A DNA stretch of 64,000 bases, taken from Diaminobutyricibacter sp049994905 (GTDB lineage: Bacteria; Actinomycetota; Actinomycetes; Actinomycetales; Microbacteriaceae). Position numbers and translations under genes: made by a program. The notes under the pieces were generated by a model. It was given only the letters and a program-made list of their open reading frames with translations, searched no databases and was not told the origin of the DNA. Shown here piece by piece: positions 7,444 through 15,740 of the stretch. The stretch covers positions 3,968,001-4,032,000 of the forward strand of contig NZ_CP188258.1 of NCBI RefSeq assembly GCF_049994905.1. Direction: 5' to 3'. Positions within the stretch are counted from its first letter, which is position 1. Every line of letters begins with the position of its first letter.

Positions 7444-9087
7444 TCACGCCGCCCCCGCTCGTCGGGTGCCCGTCGCATCCGATCGATCCTCACCGGCCAC
7501 CTCGGCGCCTGCTGGCGCGAGGCCATTGTCCGCTTTGTCGTCGTCGACGCTGAGAGGGCCAAGCCTGTCTTCGAAGTATGCGTGTGAGAGCCGCGCCCGA
7601 AGCCGGTCGAGTACGCGGAGCCTACCCGCGTCGTCTGGGTGCGCCACCACCAACGGGAGCGCACGCGGGCCGGTGAGCCGTCTTCGCTCCTCCTCTGGAA
7701 CGGGCCGGTGGACTTCGACGTACTCGCCTCCGGGAAGCCGCACGACGCGGCCGGTCTCGTACCCGTGCAACAGCAGCGACCGGTCCTTCTTCTGCAGAGC
7801 CAGGCAGATTCGGCGAGTGAGGGCGAAGGCCGCGAGGGGGCCGAGCACCACGAGTGCCTGGAAGGAGTGCACCACGGATTCCAGCCCAAGGTGGAGGTGC
7901 GTCGCAATCAGATCCGCACTGCCCGCGCCCCACAGCGTGCCGTAGAAGACGATCCCGGCCGCGCCGATTCCCGTGCGGGTGGGCTCGTTGCGGGGCCGGT
8001 CAAGCAGTACGTCGTCGTCTCGCTCGCCGCGAACCCATCGCTCGAAGTATGGGTACAGCGCGATAGCGAACAGGAAGGCGCCCACGACGCCGAGAGGGAC
8101 AAGGATCGCCAGAGTCCACGTTCGGCCGAGCCACTCGACCTCCCAACCCGGCGGCACCAACCGCAGCGCGCCGTCGAGGAAGCCGGTGTACCAGTCCGGC
8201 TGGCTGCCGGCGGAGGCTTCGCCGGGCGACGATGGACCGTACAGCCACACCGGACTCACCGTCACAGTCGCCGCGACGAGAAGGATGATCCCAGAGACGA
8301 TGGCGAACAGTCCGCCGGCTCGGACAGCCAGGTTCGGGTACACCGGGATGCCGACCTCGCCGGCATAACTCGCCGGCTTCCGACCGAACACGGCACGGCT
8401 CTGCAACGCGAGCAGCCCGACGAGCAGCACGGGGACGACCCCGATGTGGATGGGGTACAGGTTCTCGATGATCCGCCCAGGGAACTCACCGCCGAAGAGC
8501 AGCCACGACAGCCAGGTGCCGACAACGGGTATGCCGAGCACGATGCCCTCGACGATGCGCAGGCCGGTGCCGGAAAGCATGTCGTCGGGCAGCGCGTACC
8601 CGCTCCAGCCGCCAGCGAGAGCGACGACGAGTAGTCCGAACAGCAGCAGCCAGGATCCGCGGCGTCGCCGGAATGCACCGGTGAAGAAGGTCACTGCCAG
8701 CTGCAGGATAATCGCCGCCGGCAGCAGCAGCGCCGCCCAGTGATGCGCCTGACGCACCAGCAGCCCGCCGGGAATGTTGAACGAGATCCGCAGGATGGAC
8801 GAGAAGGCTGCCGAGACATCGGTTCCCACTAACGGCGCGTACGAGCCCCCGTAGTCGACGCGTCGACTCGACGGTGCGTACCAGAACATCAGCAGCAGTC
8901 CCGTGACGAAGAGCACTGCGAGGCAGGCGAGTGCGACTACGCCGAACAGGTTCGACCAGCGTAACGGCGCACGCCGCCCGGAGAGCTCGTTACGAAGCAC
9001 TGCGAGTCGTCGTGCCGCGACCGAGCGGGATACGGACCTGGCCACCCGCTCGGTGAAAGACGCTCGTTCCCGTCGCTGGACGGGCAT
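7444..9087 (-). CDS. Stand-alone QcrB-like cytochrome b with altered heme ligands
   Basis: A 547-residue membrane protein of the actinobacterial QcrB family, with N-terminal cytochrome b helices, C-terminal helices and a soluble tail of about 120 residues. Conserved features include VRQAHHWAALLLP (residues 111-123), SGYALPDDMLSG, LYPIHIG and a Qo-site PDWY (297-300, in place of PEWY). His115 and His214 fit one heme, but the positions where the other heme's His ligands belong are Gln129 and Gln229. No qcrA or qcrC is nearby, so it is a paralogue outside the normal bcc complex. GGGAGG precedes ATG 9087, which also overlaps the stop of an 18-codon leader ORF (TGATG). Confidence 0.85.
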   Translation of the reverse strand: MPVQRRERASFTERVARSVSRSVAARRLAVLRNELSGRRAPLRWSNLFGVVALACLAVLFVTGLLLMFWYAPSSRRVDYGGSYAPLVGTDVSAAFSSILRISFNIPGGLLVRQAHHWAALLLPAAIILQLAVTFFTGAFRRRRGSWLLLFGLLVVALAGGWSGYALPDDMLSGTGLRIVEGIVLGIPVVGTWLSWLLFGGEFPGRIIENLYPIHIGVVPVLLVGLLALQSRAVFGRKPASYAGEVGIPVYPNLAVRAGGLFAIVSGIILLVAATVTVSPVWLYGPSSPGEASAGSQPDWYTGFLDGALRLVPPGWEVEWLGRTWTLAILVPLGVVGAFLFAIALYPYFERWVRGERDDDVLLDRPRNEPTRTGIGAAGIVFYGTLWGAGSADLIATHLHLGLESVVHSFQALVVLGPLAAFALTRRICLALQKKDRSLLLHGYETGRVVRLPGGEYVEVHRPVPEEERRRLTGPRALPLVVAHPDDAGRLRVLDRLRARLSHAYFEDRLGPLSVDDDKADNGLAPAGAEVAGEDRSDATGTRRAGAA

Positions 9088-9143
9088 CAGGCTCGCCTCC
9101 CGCGCGTCGCTCCGCTCACGAACGCGCGCTCGATTCGTTGCAT
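9087..9143 (-). CDS. 18-codon leader ORF upstream of the cytochrome b gene
   Basis: ATG 9143 has a near-ideal AGGAGG seven bases upstream. The frame encodes MQRIERAFVSGATRGRRA and its TGA overlaps the ATG of the cytochrome b gene. The peptide is Arg-rich and without a membrane segment. A strong ribosome-binding site on so short a frame, coupled to the next start, points to a translational leader rather than chance; function is inference. Confidence 0.5.
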   Translation of the reverse strand: MQRIERAFVSGATRGRRA

Positions 9144-9199
9144 CGTCCGACCTCCTGTCCTCACTAGCTATGACCGGACAGGTCGTCGGATTGTGACAT

Positions 9200-9305
9200 T
9201 CAGGCGGGAACGCGCTCCAGCTTGTTCGGGTTGAGCACCCAGAGCAGGCGATGGATGCCGTCGACGTCGATGTCCGCCGTCACGACGGCGGGCACCTCGA
9301 GGTCA
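9200..9305 (-). pseudogene. C-terminal remnant of an ECF sigma factor (SigJ/ECF41-like)
   Basis: The minus strand carries about 34 codons reading DLEVPAVVTADIDVDGI, then HRLLWVLNPNKLERVPA and a stop at 9200. The DG-hydrophobic stretch followed by NPDKL-like residues is the characteristic end of SigJ/ECF41 sigma factors, which have a SnoaL-like C-terminal domain. The rest of the gene is absent: the aldo/keto reductase gene, in another frame, abuts it. Probably a remnant left by a deletion or insertion. Confidence 0.5.
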
Positions 9306-10124
9306 GATTCCCCCTGCGTCGAGCGCGTCAAATGCAGCCACATCTTGCGGGGCCAGCTCGAAGTCCACGTCGGCGTTCTCCCTGATCCGGCTCGGGGTGG
9401 TGGACTTGGGCAACGGCAGGATGTCCTTCTGAAGCAGGTACCGGATGCTCACCTGGGCCACCGACTTGCCGTACTTGACGGCGATCGCAGCGATCTCGCG
9501 ACTCTTCAATAGTCGACCCGTCGCGAGAGGTGAATAGCCCTCGACCAGGATGCCCCGGTCGTGGCAGTACGCGGTGGTCTCGGGCTGCGTGTGACCCACG
9601 AACCAGCGGATCTGGTTCACCTGCGGAAGGATGCTGGTTGGGGCCGCGAGCGAATCGAGATCGGCGACGTTGAAGTTGCTGACCCCGATCGCGCTTGCGC
9701 TTCCCGCCCCGTAGAGCTCTTCGAAGACCTTCCAGACCTCGATGTTGCCGGCGCGGTGGTCGCTGCCGATGGAGTTCCACGGCCACGGCGCGTGGATCAA
9801 GTAGAGGTCGACTGGTCCGAGGTCCAGCGCGGCGGTGGAGCGCTCGAACGCGTGCCGGGCACCGGCCGCGTCCTTGATTTCGGCCGGGCATTTGGTGGTG
9901 ATGAAGATCTCCTCCCGCGCCACCCCGCTGTCGCGGACCGCGCGTCCCACGCTGGCCTCATTGCCGTAAGCGCGCGCAGTGTCGATGTGTCGATAGCCTG
10001 CGTCGATCGCCGTGCGCACCGAGTCATACGTTTTGGAGCCATCCGGAATCTGCCAGGTTCCGAAACCGATCTGGGGAATGGTGACACCGTTGGAGAGTGT
10101 GAACGTGTCGGTTAGAGCGGGCAT
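9303..10124 (-). CDS. Aldo/keto reductase
   Basis: A 273-residue NADPH-dependent reductase of the AKR5-like group. It starts PALTDTFTLSNGVTIPQIGFG and shows the catalytic tetrad: Asp in GYRHIDTARAYGNE (Asp and Tyr), Lys in ITTKCP and His in YLIHAPWP. The C-terminal LPLPKSTTPSRIREN binds the cofactor phosphate. ATG 10124 has AAAGGAA six bases upstream; the frame is open further upstream, but that reads as non-coding. Its 3' end abuts a sigma-factor remnant. Likely substrates are small ketones or aldehydes. A MarR-like regulator lies 127 bp upstream on the same strand and may control it. Confidence 0.85.
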   Translation of the reverse strand: MPALTDTFTLSNGVTIPQIGFGTWQIPDGSKTYDSVRTAIDAGYRHIDTARAYGNEASVGRAVRDSGVAREEIFITTKCPAEIKDAAGARHAFERSTAALDLGPVDLYLIHAPWPWNSIGSDHRAGNIEVWKVFEELYGAGSASAIGVSNFNVADLDSLAAPTSILPQVNQIRWFVGHTQPETTAYCHDRGILVEGYSPLATGRLLKSREIAAIAVKYGKSVAQVSIRYLLQKDILPLPKSTTPSRIRENADVDFELAPQDVAAFDALDAGGI

Positions 10125-10251
10125 GGAATTCCTTTCACGACGCGGGATGTCGGCCATGGTAGTCGCCGCTTGTGTCAGCAAATCGTGAGTCTGTGACGAC
10201 GCCCGGCCCTGGCGGCTACTGCTTTTCCGGCTCGCTGACGAGTTACAACCC

Positions 10252-10578
10252 CTACGGATGGTTGAGCTCGGACGGACCGACTGTTGTGGGGGTTGCTTCT
10301 GACGTCCGCCTGAGGAGCACGTCGAGAATCTCACCGACGGCGACTTCGTCCAGCCCCTCCCGGCGGATTGGCTGGTTCGGATGCAGTTCGTAGAAGTTGC
10401 GACTGCCTACCCGACTGCGAGTCAGGTATCCGCTCTCGACCAGATCCGCCACTATGCGGTGGGCCGCCCGTTCCTGAACGCCCACGCTTTCGGCGATCTC
10501 CCGGATCCGGATTCCGGGGTGGCGCGCGACGCAGTAAAGCGCATGTAAGTGATTAGTCAGAAAACCCCACTCGGCCAT
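10252..10578 (-). CDS. Winged-helix transcriptional regulator (MarR-like)
   Basis: A 108-residue DNA-binding protein. Residues 5-75 form a winged helix: LTNHLHALYCVARHPGIRIR, then EIAESVGVQERAAHRIVADL and VESGYLTRSRVGSRNFYEL. Such one-domain regulators are grouped with MarR/IclR-type helix-turn-helix proteins. The ATG has AGGAG eight bases upstream. It is divergent from the DUF4386 membrane protein gene and upstream of the aldo/keto reductase, so either could be its target. I see no clear palindrome in the 113-bp divergent region beyond CAAC-N8-GTTG near 10630. Confidence 0.75.
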   Translation of the reverse strand: MAEWGFLTNHLHALYCVARHPGIRIREIAESVGVQERAAHRIVADLVESGYLTRSRVGSRNFYELHPNQPIRREGLDEVAVGEILDVLLRRTSEATPTTVGPSELNHP

Positions 10579-10691
10579 AGCGACACGTCTCCTGTCATTT
10601 CGGACATGTTTGCATTGCCATGTCGTCTACAACAGGATATCGTTGCCAAGACCGGCGGGGAAGTTCCAAACCGTCGGCTAAGGAGCACACC

Positions 10692-11468
10692 ATGGCCGCC
10701 AACACCGACATCACCCCTCCGGTGAGAGTTCCCGATACGCGGCGCCGAATACGCCCAACAAGGCGGATCTCCCTGACCGTCGGCATACTCTACGTGGTCA
10801 CGTTCGCCTCCATCCCCACGCTGGCGCTGTACGCGCCCATCAAGGACAACGTCCGCACCTTCATCCTGGGGGTCGCTGGAAGCACAGCCGCATTGCAGTG
10901 GGGGGTTCTGTCCGAAATCATTGTCGGCTTGGCCGGCATCAGCACCGCCGTCGTGCTGTACCCGCTGACCAAACGGATCAGCCAAACCGCCGCCCTGGGG
11001 TTGGTGGCCGCCCGGCTCTTGGAGACCTCCCTCATTTTCGTCAGCGTCGTCAGCCTGCTCACGATCATGACACTGCGAAACGACCTTGCCGGCACTGCCG
11101 GGACGAGTCCAGCGGCGCTGACGACGATGGGTCACGGGCTTCTTGCAAACTACACCTGGACGTTCCTGCTCTCCCAAAGCTTGATGCCCGTCGCATGCGA
11201 CCTGCTCCTGGGCTACTTGCTGTACCGGTCCGCCATCGTTCCCCGCATCTTCCCGATCGTCGCATTCATCGGCGCACCGCTGCTGCTTGCCTCCGATGTC
11301 GCGGTCTACTTCGGCGCGTACTCCCCGGTGTCCCCGATCGCTGTTCTCGCCGCACTGCCCGTCGCCGTGTTCGAACTGTCCCTGGGCATCTGGTTGATCA
11401 TCAAGGGTTTCAAGCAAACGCCACTGACCGTCGACTACGACGCAGTCAGCCAGCCCAAAGCAGCCTGA
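10692..11468 (+). CDS. DUF4386 family membrane protein
   Basis: A 258-residue integral membrane protein with about six helices, beginning after a basic N-terminal tail (TRRRIRPTRRISLTVGILYV). The order of helices, with ALYAPIKDN between the first two and RLLETSLIFVSVVSLL in the middle, matches the DUF4386 family, whose role is unknown. AAGGAG precedes ATG 10692; the frame is open further upstream but would add a soluble non-conserved stretch. It is divergent from the winged-helix regulator, a common pairing of regulator and target. Confidence 0.8.
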   Translation: MAANTDITPPVRVPDTRRRIRPTRRISLTVGILYVVTFASIPTLALYAPIKDNVRTFILGVAGSTAALQWGVLSEIIVGLAGISTAVVLYPLTKRISQTAALGLVAARLLETSLIFVSVVSLLTIMTLRNDLAGTAGTSPAALTTMGHGLLANYTWTFLLSQSLMPVACDLLLGYLLYRSAIVPRIFPIVAFIGAPLLLASDVAVYFGAYSPVSPIAVLAALPVAVFELSLGIWLIIKGFKQTPLTVDYDAVSQPKAA

Positions 11469-11570
11469 GCGTCGGTCCTCACGGGCTTGATTGCGCTGAT
11501 CTTCGCGGCCGGGAGGCTACGCCGCGCGGGTGAACGGAGGAAGGACCCGTGCGGGTTCTACGCTCTTCCT

Positions 11571-12002
11571 ATGACCGCGCGCATCGCAAATGTCACTTTC
11601 CATGCCGAGAATCCCACCGAGCTCGCACGATTCTGGAGTGCCGTCATGGGCTATCCCGAGCCGACCGGCTGGCCGCCTGAAGAGGTCGCCGCACTGCGAG
11701 AGGCGGGGTTGAGCGACGAGGACATCGCCGCGCGGGCGGAGGCGTGGGACCAGGATCCGAGCCACCAGCGCTTCTACTTCACCCGGTACAGCCACGAGCG
11801 GCGTCAGCGGAATCGCATGCACATTGACATCACCCCCTTCGAGGACCGCCGCGCATCCCGCGAAGAGGTGGAGGCGGAACGCGATCGCCTCGTCGCGCTC
11901 GGTGCATCCGAGGAGAAGATGCTCACCGAGCCGTGGGGGCCGTTCGAGGAGTTCGCCATCATGATGAGGGACCCGGAGGGAAACGAGTTCTGCCTTCAGT
12001 GA
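11571..12002 (+). CDS. VOC-family (glyoxalase-like) protein
   Basis: A 143-residue protein starting MTARIANVTFHAENP with a single glyoxalase-like domain (LARFWSAVMGYPEP, RMHIDI, MMRDPEGNEFCLQ). These VOC proteins bind a metal through His and Glu; here His in NRMHIDI and Glu in GNEFCL are candidates. Many homologues are annotated as glyoxalase-like 6 domain proteins without known substrate. TACGCT lies six bases before the ATG, with no Shine-Dalgarno sequence, so the message is probably leaderless. A frame open upstream is ignored for that reason. Confidence 0.75.
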   Translation: MTARIANVTFHAENPTELARFWSAVMGYPEPTGWPPEEVAALREAGLSDEDIAARAEAWDQDPSHQRFYFTRYSHERRQRNRMHIDITPFEDRRASREEVEAERDRLVALGASEEKMLTEPWGPFEEFAIMMRDPEGNEFCLQ

Positions 12003-12043
12003 TGGCCCAAGGAAGCACTCACGGGTGTGCGGAGGGCGTGCCC

Positions 12044-12940
12044 TCAGCCGCCCGCGAGCTGGACTTTCGCGAGAGCGGCCAGCTCGGTCGCCCGGTACTT
12101 CTCGTTCGCGTCGCCAACCTGTTTGAAGAGATCGGCGTCGTGTTTCGGCACGGATGCCTGTCGTTTCCATTCGGCTTCGTAGAGCGCATTGCGATAGCCG
12201 GATGATGACTGGCAGGCGACATCCTTCAATGCAAGGTCCCGCTCGTCCTGACTGACGGTCGAGCCCTCGAGTGTCGCCCCGAAATGATCCGCGACCGACC
12301 ATGAAGGCATCAGCGCGGGAGAATCTGCAAGCTGCAGGTGCTGAGATGAGCCCATGCACTCCTGCCAAATTCGGGCAGCCGCAACAACCGCCGCGTCGTT
12401 CTGCGCGGACGTGTAGGCGGCGTTGCTGAGTGCCACGGCATCCTGGCTTGCCGCATTCTGCAACCCGGAAAGGAGTGGAATCGCCTTTCGGACGTCCTGG
12501 GTGCAATCAATGAGGGCCTTGTCCTCGGCGTCGCTGATCGCCCTCGCGTTCAACTCCTGGGTCGCCAACCGGCCCGGGTCGAAGGTGGGTGCCTTGTGGT
12601 AGCCGCGCTCCTGGGCGACCTCGGCGGTCAGGGGCCGGTCAACGGTCACGTCACCGAGCCTGTTGCTCGCTGCTTCGATGTCGCGTTTGGGAACATCCCA
12701 GGTGTAACCCGCCCTGGCCATGCACGGAATCGTCTGGCGATTCTCGACATACTCCGATACCACGGCGCTGACCGAGATATACCGGTCGAGGGGCATCACC
12801 CACGCATCCACATCCTTCTGCGGCAGATCCGGCGTCGGCCCGGTCGCCCAGGCCGGAAGGCCCGCGAGTGCGACCCCGGCGACCACGATTACGGTCACAC
12901 CGGCCGTGATGATCTTGGCTCCGCGTTCGCGCTTCTTCAT
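12044..12940 (-). CDS. Secreted protein of unknown function, third gene of a two-component operon
   Basis: A 298-residue exported protein. The N-terminus is MKKRERGAK followed by a hydrophobic stretch and LPAWATG, a Sec signal or an anchor. The mature part has Cys residues in IPCMARAGY, LIDCTQDV, WQECMGSS and DVACQSSSG, an even set that could form two disulfides, and is largely helical. Its ATG overlaps the response regulator stop by 4 bp (ATGA), so it is co-translated with the two-component system and may be its accessory sensor or its output. The family is not recognised; the lipoprotein at 19008 has a similar Cys-containing, helical character. Confidence 0.7.
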   Translation of the reverse strand: MKKRERGAKIITAGVTVIVVAGVALAGLPAWATGPTPDLPQKDVDAWVMPLDRYISVSAVVSEYVENRQTIPCMARAGYTWDVPKRDIEAASNRLGDVTVDRPLTAEVAQERGYHKAPTFDPGRLATQELNARAISDAEDKALIDCTQDVRKAIPLLSGLQNAASQDAVALSNAAYTSAQNDAAVVAAARIWQECMGSSQHLQLADSPALMPSWSVADHFGATLEGSTVSQDERDLALKDVACQSSSGYRNALYEAEWKRQASVPKHDADLFKQVGDANEKYRATELAALAKVQLAGG

Positions 12941-13632
12941 TGGGCTCCCTTTACTGCTTCTGAGCGGGCGGCGATGAGTCCGCTCTCGTACGCGTAGATG
13001 ACGATGTGCACTCGGCTTCGGAGGTCGAGTTTGCTGAGCACGGCACGCACGTGCGACTTGACCGTGGCCTCACTGAGATGCGCTGCAGCCGCGATCTCAG
13101 AATTGGTGAGCCCGTTGGCGACAGCCAGCATGACCTCGTGCTCTCGAGGGCTCAACCGCTCATGAAGCACGTCGGGCGACCGGGCCGCCTTGAGCGAACC
13201 GAACTCGCGGACCAGCCCGACCGCCGCACCGTCCGTCACTGTCGGCTGCCCACTGTGGGTGGCGCGGATGGTGGTGAGCACGTCTGCGGGGGTGGCGTCT
13301 TTGGTGAGGAACGCAGAAGCCCCCGCCCGAAGCGCACTGTAGACGGCCTCATCCTTCTGAATCGTGGTCAGCACGATCACCCGTGGGGTCTCAGCTGAGC
13401 CGCGCCCGGCGAGGATGAGCCTCGTCGCTTCGATGCCGTTGAGCACGGGCATCCGCAAATCCATCAGCACGATGTCGGGCTGGACACGATCGACCAGTGC
13501 GAGCGCCTCGTGGCCGTTGGTCGCGGTTCCGACCGACTCGAGGTCGGTCTGGGCTTCGATGAGCATCTGCATGCCGGCGGCGAACAGCGGCTGGTCGTCG
13601 ACGATGGCCACGCGGATCTTATGGATGCTCAT
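12937..13632 (-). CDS. NarL-family response regulator
   Basis: A 231-residue response regulator. The receiver domain has the acidic pair in VAIVDDQ (residues 12-13), the phosphorylation site Asp58 in DIVLMDLRMP and the conserved Lys in FLTKDA. A LuxR-type helix-turn-helix follows (LSPREHEVMLAVANGLTNSE, LSEATVKSHVRAVLSKL). ATG 13632 overlaps the kinase stop by 4 bp; longer in-frame starts would run into the kinase gene. Its DNA target may be the palindrome at 14858-14870, directly before the kinase gene. Confidence 0.92.
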   Translation of the reverse strand: MSIHKIRVAIVDDQPLFAAGMQMLIEAQTDLESVGTATNGHEALALVDRVQPDIVLMDLRMPVLNGIEATRLILAGRGSAETPRVIVLTTIQKDEAVYSALRAGASAFLTKDATPADVLTTIRATHSGQPTVTDGAAVGLVREFGSLKAARSPDVLHERLSPREHEVMLAVANGLTNSEIAAAAHLSEATVKSHVRAVLSKLDLRSRVHIVIYAYESGLIAARSEAVKGAQ

Positions 13633-14858
13633 GCCTCCTGCCCCGCTCCCGAGGTCACCGGCGTTCGTACCTGGGCGGGAATCGACGCGGATACGACGAA
13701 TTCGTTCTCCGCCGACTGGGCGGTCGTCAGCCATCCGCCTGCAAGTCTGGCCCGCTCCTTCATGCCATGGATTCCGACCCCGGCGCCCATCGCGACCGCG
13801 GACGGGTTGGCAAGCGTCCGACTGACCGAAGAGACCGTCACGCGGACGTCGTTCTCCTGCCAGACCAGCTCCACCCGCACCGCAACCCCCCGGCCGCCAT
13901 ACTTCAGCGCGTTCGTCAGGCTCTCCTGCACGATCCGGAAGACGGCGAGCTCATGGGATGGCGTGAGCTGCCCCGACCCCTGGATCTCCAGTACTGCATC
14001 CATGCCGACGGTGCGCATGTGGCTCACGAGGGCGGCCAGGTCGGCGATCGTCTCGCGAGGCACGACCGCCTCGTCATCGTTCTGGATGCGCTCCACCAGG
14101 CCCCGTACTTCCAGCAGCGCCTCACGCCCTACGTCGGCGATCGCCTCTACCGACTCGGTCAGCGCGCCTGGGCGAACATCTGCGAGGGCGACCGCGCCCT
14201 GCGCCTGCGAGACGATGATCGCCAGGGAATGGGCGAGAGCGTCGTGGACATCGCGGGCGATTCGCGCGCGATCCTGAGCGAGCCGCAGCTCGAGGTCGGC
14301 CCGTTCGTAACGGATCTCTGACTCGTGGAGTTCGACGGACACCTCGCGGCGACTGAGGAACTCTCGGAGCGCCATGCCGACGCCCCACGCCGCCGCAATG
14401 ATGCCGAACGCGGCCAGCGCGACAAGGACGGCCACACTACGCAGGGACGCTCCCGATCCTTGGTCGAGCGGGTTCGGCGAAAGGGGTGCGATCAGCGCCA
14501 GCGCCATCAGGACTGCGGCAGCGGCACCGGCGGGGAGGGCGAGGAATCGGGCGGCCTTGCTTCCCCGGAAACCGACGAAGAACGCGACGATGGCTGCGGC
14601 CAGGTACGCCGCCCAGGTCGTGTTGCTCGGCGCGACGGCAAGTCCGGCGGCCTGCAACGCCGGCACTGCGACGATCAGCGCCAGCGAAAGCAACGGCATC
14701 CAGGTTGAGAGTGCGATCGCGAGCGCCAACAGCGCGAACACCGTTGTGGGGCCGCCCAGCCCCGATCGAGCCCACTCGCCCACAACCCACAGAACGAAAT
14801 AGCAAACAGCCGCGGCCGGAGCCAGCCAGGTGCGGCTCAGCCGCGTCAACACCGTCAT
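13629..14858 (-). CDS. NarL-family sensor histidine kinase
   Basis: A 409-residue membrane histidine kinase. Five or six membrane helices occupy residues 10-165, followed by a short coiled segment and a HisKA_3 dimerisation domain with the phospho-acceptor His205 in ARIARDVHDALAHS. The C-terminal ATPase domain shows the N box (QESLTNALKYGG) and a G box (MGAGVGIHGMKERA). There is no large extracytoplasmic domain, so the signal is probably membrane-borne, a pattern seen with cell-envelope stress sensors. It is the first gene of a three-gene overlapping operon. The start lacks a Shine-Dalgarno sequence and seems leaderless. Confidence 0.92.
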   Translation of the reverse strand: MTVLTRLSRTWLAPAAAVCYFVLWVVGEWARSGLGGPTTVFALLALAIALSTWMPLLSLALIVAVPALQAAGLAVAPSNTTWAAYLAAAIVAFFVGFRGSKAARFLALPAGAAAAVLMALALIAPLSPNPLDQGSGASLRSVAVLVALAAFGIIAAAWGVGMALREFLSRREVSVELHESEIRYERADLELRLAQDRARIARDVHDALAHSLAIIVSQAQGAVALADVRPGALTESVEAIADVGREALLEVRGLVERIQNDDEAVVPRETIADLAALVSHMRTVGMDAVLEIQGSGQLTPSHELAVFRIVQESLTNALKYGGRGVAVRVELVWQENDVRVTVSSVSRTLANPSAVAMGAGVGIHGMKERARLAGGWLTTAQSAENEFVVSASIPAQVRTPVTSGAGQEA

Positions 14859-14892
14859 ACCGTCACGGTAGGGGACGGCGGCCGCCAGTCAC
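14858..14892 (-). promoter_or_regulatory. Promoter and palindrome of the two-component operon
   Basis: On the minus strand GTGACT (14887-14892) and TACCGT (14865-14870) are spaced by 16 bp and the -10 lies six bases before the kinase ATG, giving a leaderless message. A perfect palindrome, TACCGT-C-ACGGTA (14858-14870), covers the -10 and reaches the start codon, so a bound regulator would block transcription. The cognate response regulator is the obvious candidate. Confidence 0.5.
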
Positions 14893-14933
14893 TGTCAGCG
14901 CGTGCCGAATTCATCCGAAGTGATGAGAGCCTT

Positions 14934-15740
14934 CTAGAATCGCGCGCACCACGCCCGGAGAAAGCCGTAGAGACCGCCCATGATGAGGCCGACTCCGATC
15001 ACTGCAAGCACCGCCTGCCCGAACGGGAGGCCGGCGAGCACCCGGAAGGCGGCGTCCAGCCCAGTGGCGTGGCCCGGGTCGTTCTCGAGTGCAGCGATGC
15101 TGAAGACGACTCCGACGAGCAGGATAGCGATGCCCTTGGAGACGTATCCGCCAACTCCAAGCACATCGATCGCGTACCGTCGTCGTCCCGGCGGGACGAC
15201 GAGATCTTTGTGGAAGCGACGCCGGATGCCCTTGAGGACGAGGTATACGCCGATTGAGCCTGCGCCCAGTCCGCCCAGGATGAGCACGAACATCCCACCG
15301 GGAATGGACATGACTTCGGCGCTGGTGACCTCGGTAGAGACGGTCGACCTGTACGGATGGCCGATGGCGAACACGAACGCGGACCACGCCAGCACCACAT
15401 ACACGAGCGCTTTGCCGAACGTGCTCAGGTTCCTCAATTGGACCCCGCGCCTCGAGAAGCGGACGTTCAGCCCGGCCTGGATGCTCAACCACACCGCAAG
15501 GGCGCCCATCCCGATCACCGACACCCAGAGGATCGCGACCCCACCGGGAAGCTTTGAAATGTACGCCAGAGCGCCTGTCTGATCCGACTCGGCCACCTCG
15601 CGGAGGGCAACCCGGATCACGGTGTAGCCGAGAAGGATCTGCACGAGGCCGCTGGTGACGAACCCCGTGCGCGCGAGGACACGCAGGACACGGCTGCGAA
15701 CGAACGCGTTCGCGACGTCCTCGACCTGGTCCGCGATCAT
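14934..15740 (-). CDS. DUF1206 family membrane protein
   Basis: A 268-residue integral membrane protein built from three repeated pairs of helices, as in DUF1206: RVLARTGFVTSGLVQILLGY, then STFGKALVYVVLAWSAFVFA, then VLGVGGYVSKGIAILLVGVV. Each repeat begins with a Gly-rich turn after an aromatic or basic residue. Function is unknown in the family. The ATG overlaps the stop of the upstream gene by 4 bp, placing it in an operon with the two small membrane proteins at 15737 and 16066. Confidence 0.8.
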   Translation of the reverse strand: MIADQVEDVANAFVRSRVLRVLARTGFVTSGLVQILLGYTVIRVALREVAESDQTGALAYISKLPGGVAILWVSVIGMGALAVWLSIQAGLNVRFSRRGVQLRNLSTFGKALVYVVLAWSAFVFAIGHPYRSTVSTEVTSAEVMSIPGGMFVLILGGLGAGSIGVYLVLKGIRRRFHKDLVVPPGRRRYAIDVLGVGGYVSKGIAILLVGVVFSIAALENDPGHATGLDAAFRVLAGLPFGQAVLAVIGVGLIMGGLYGFLRAWCARF

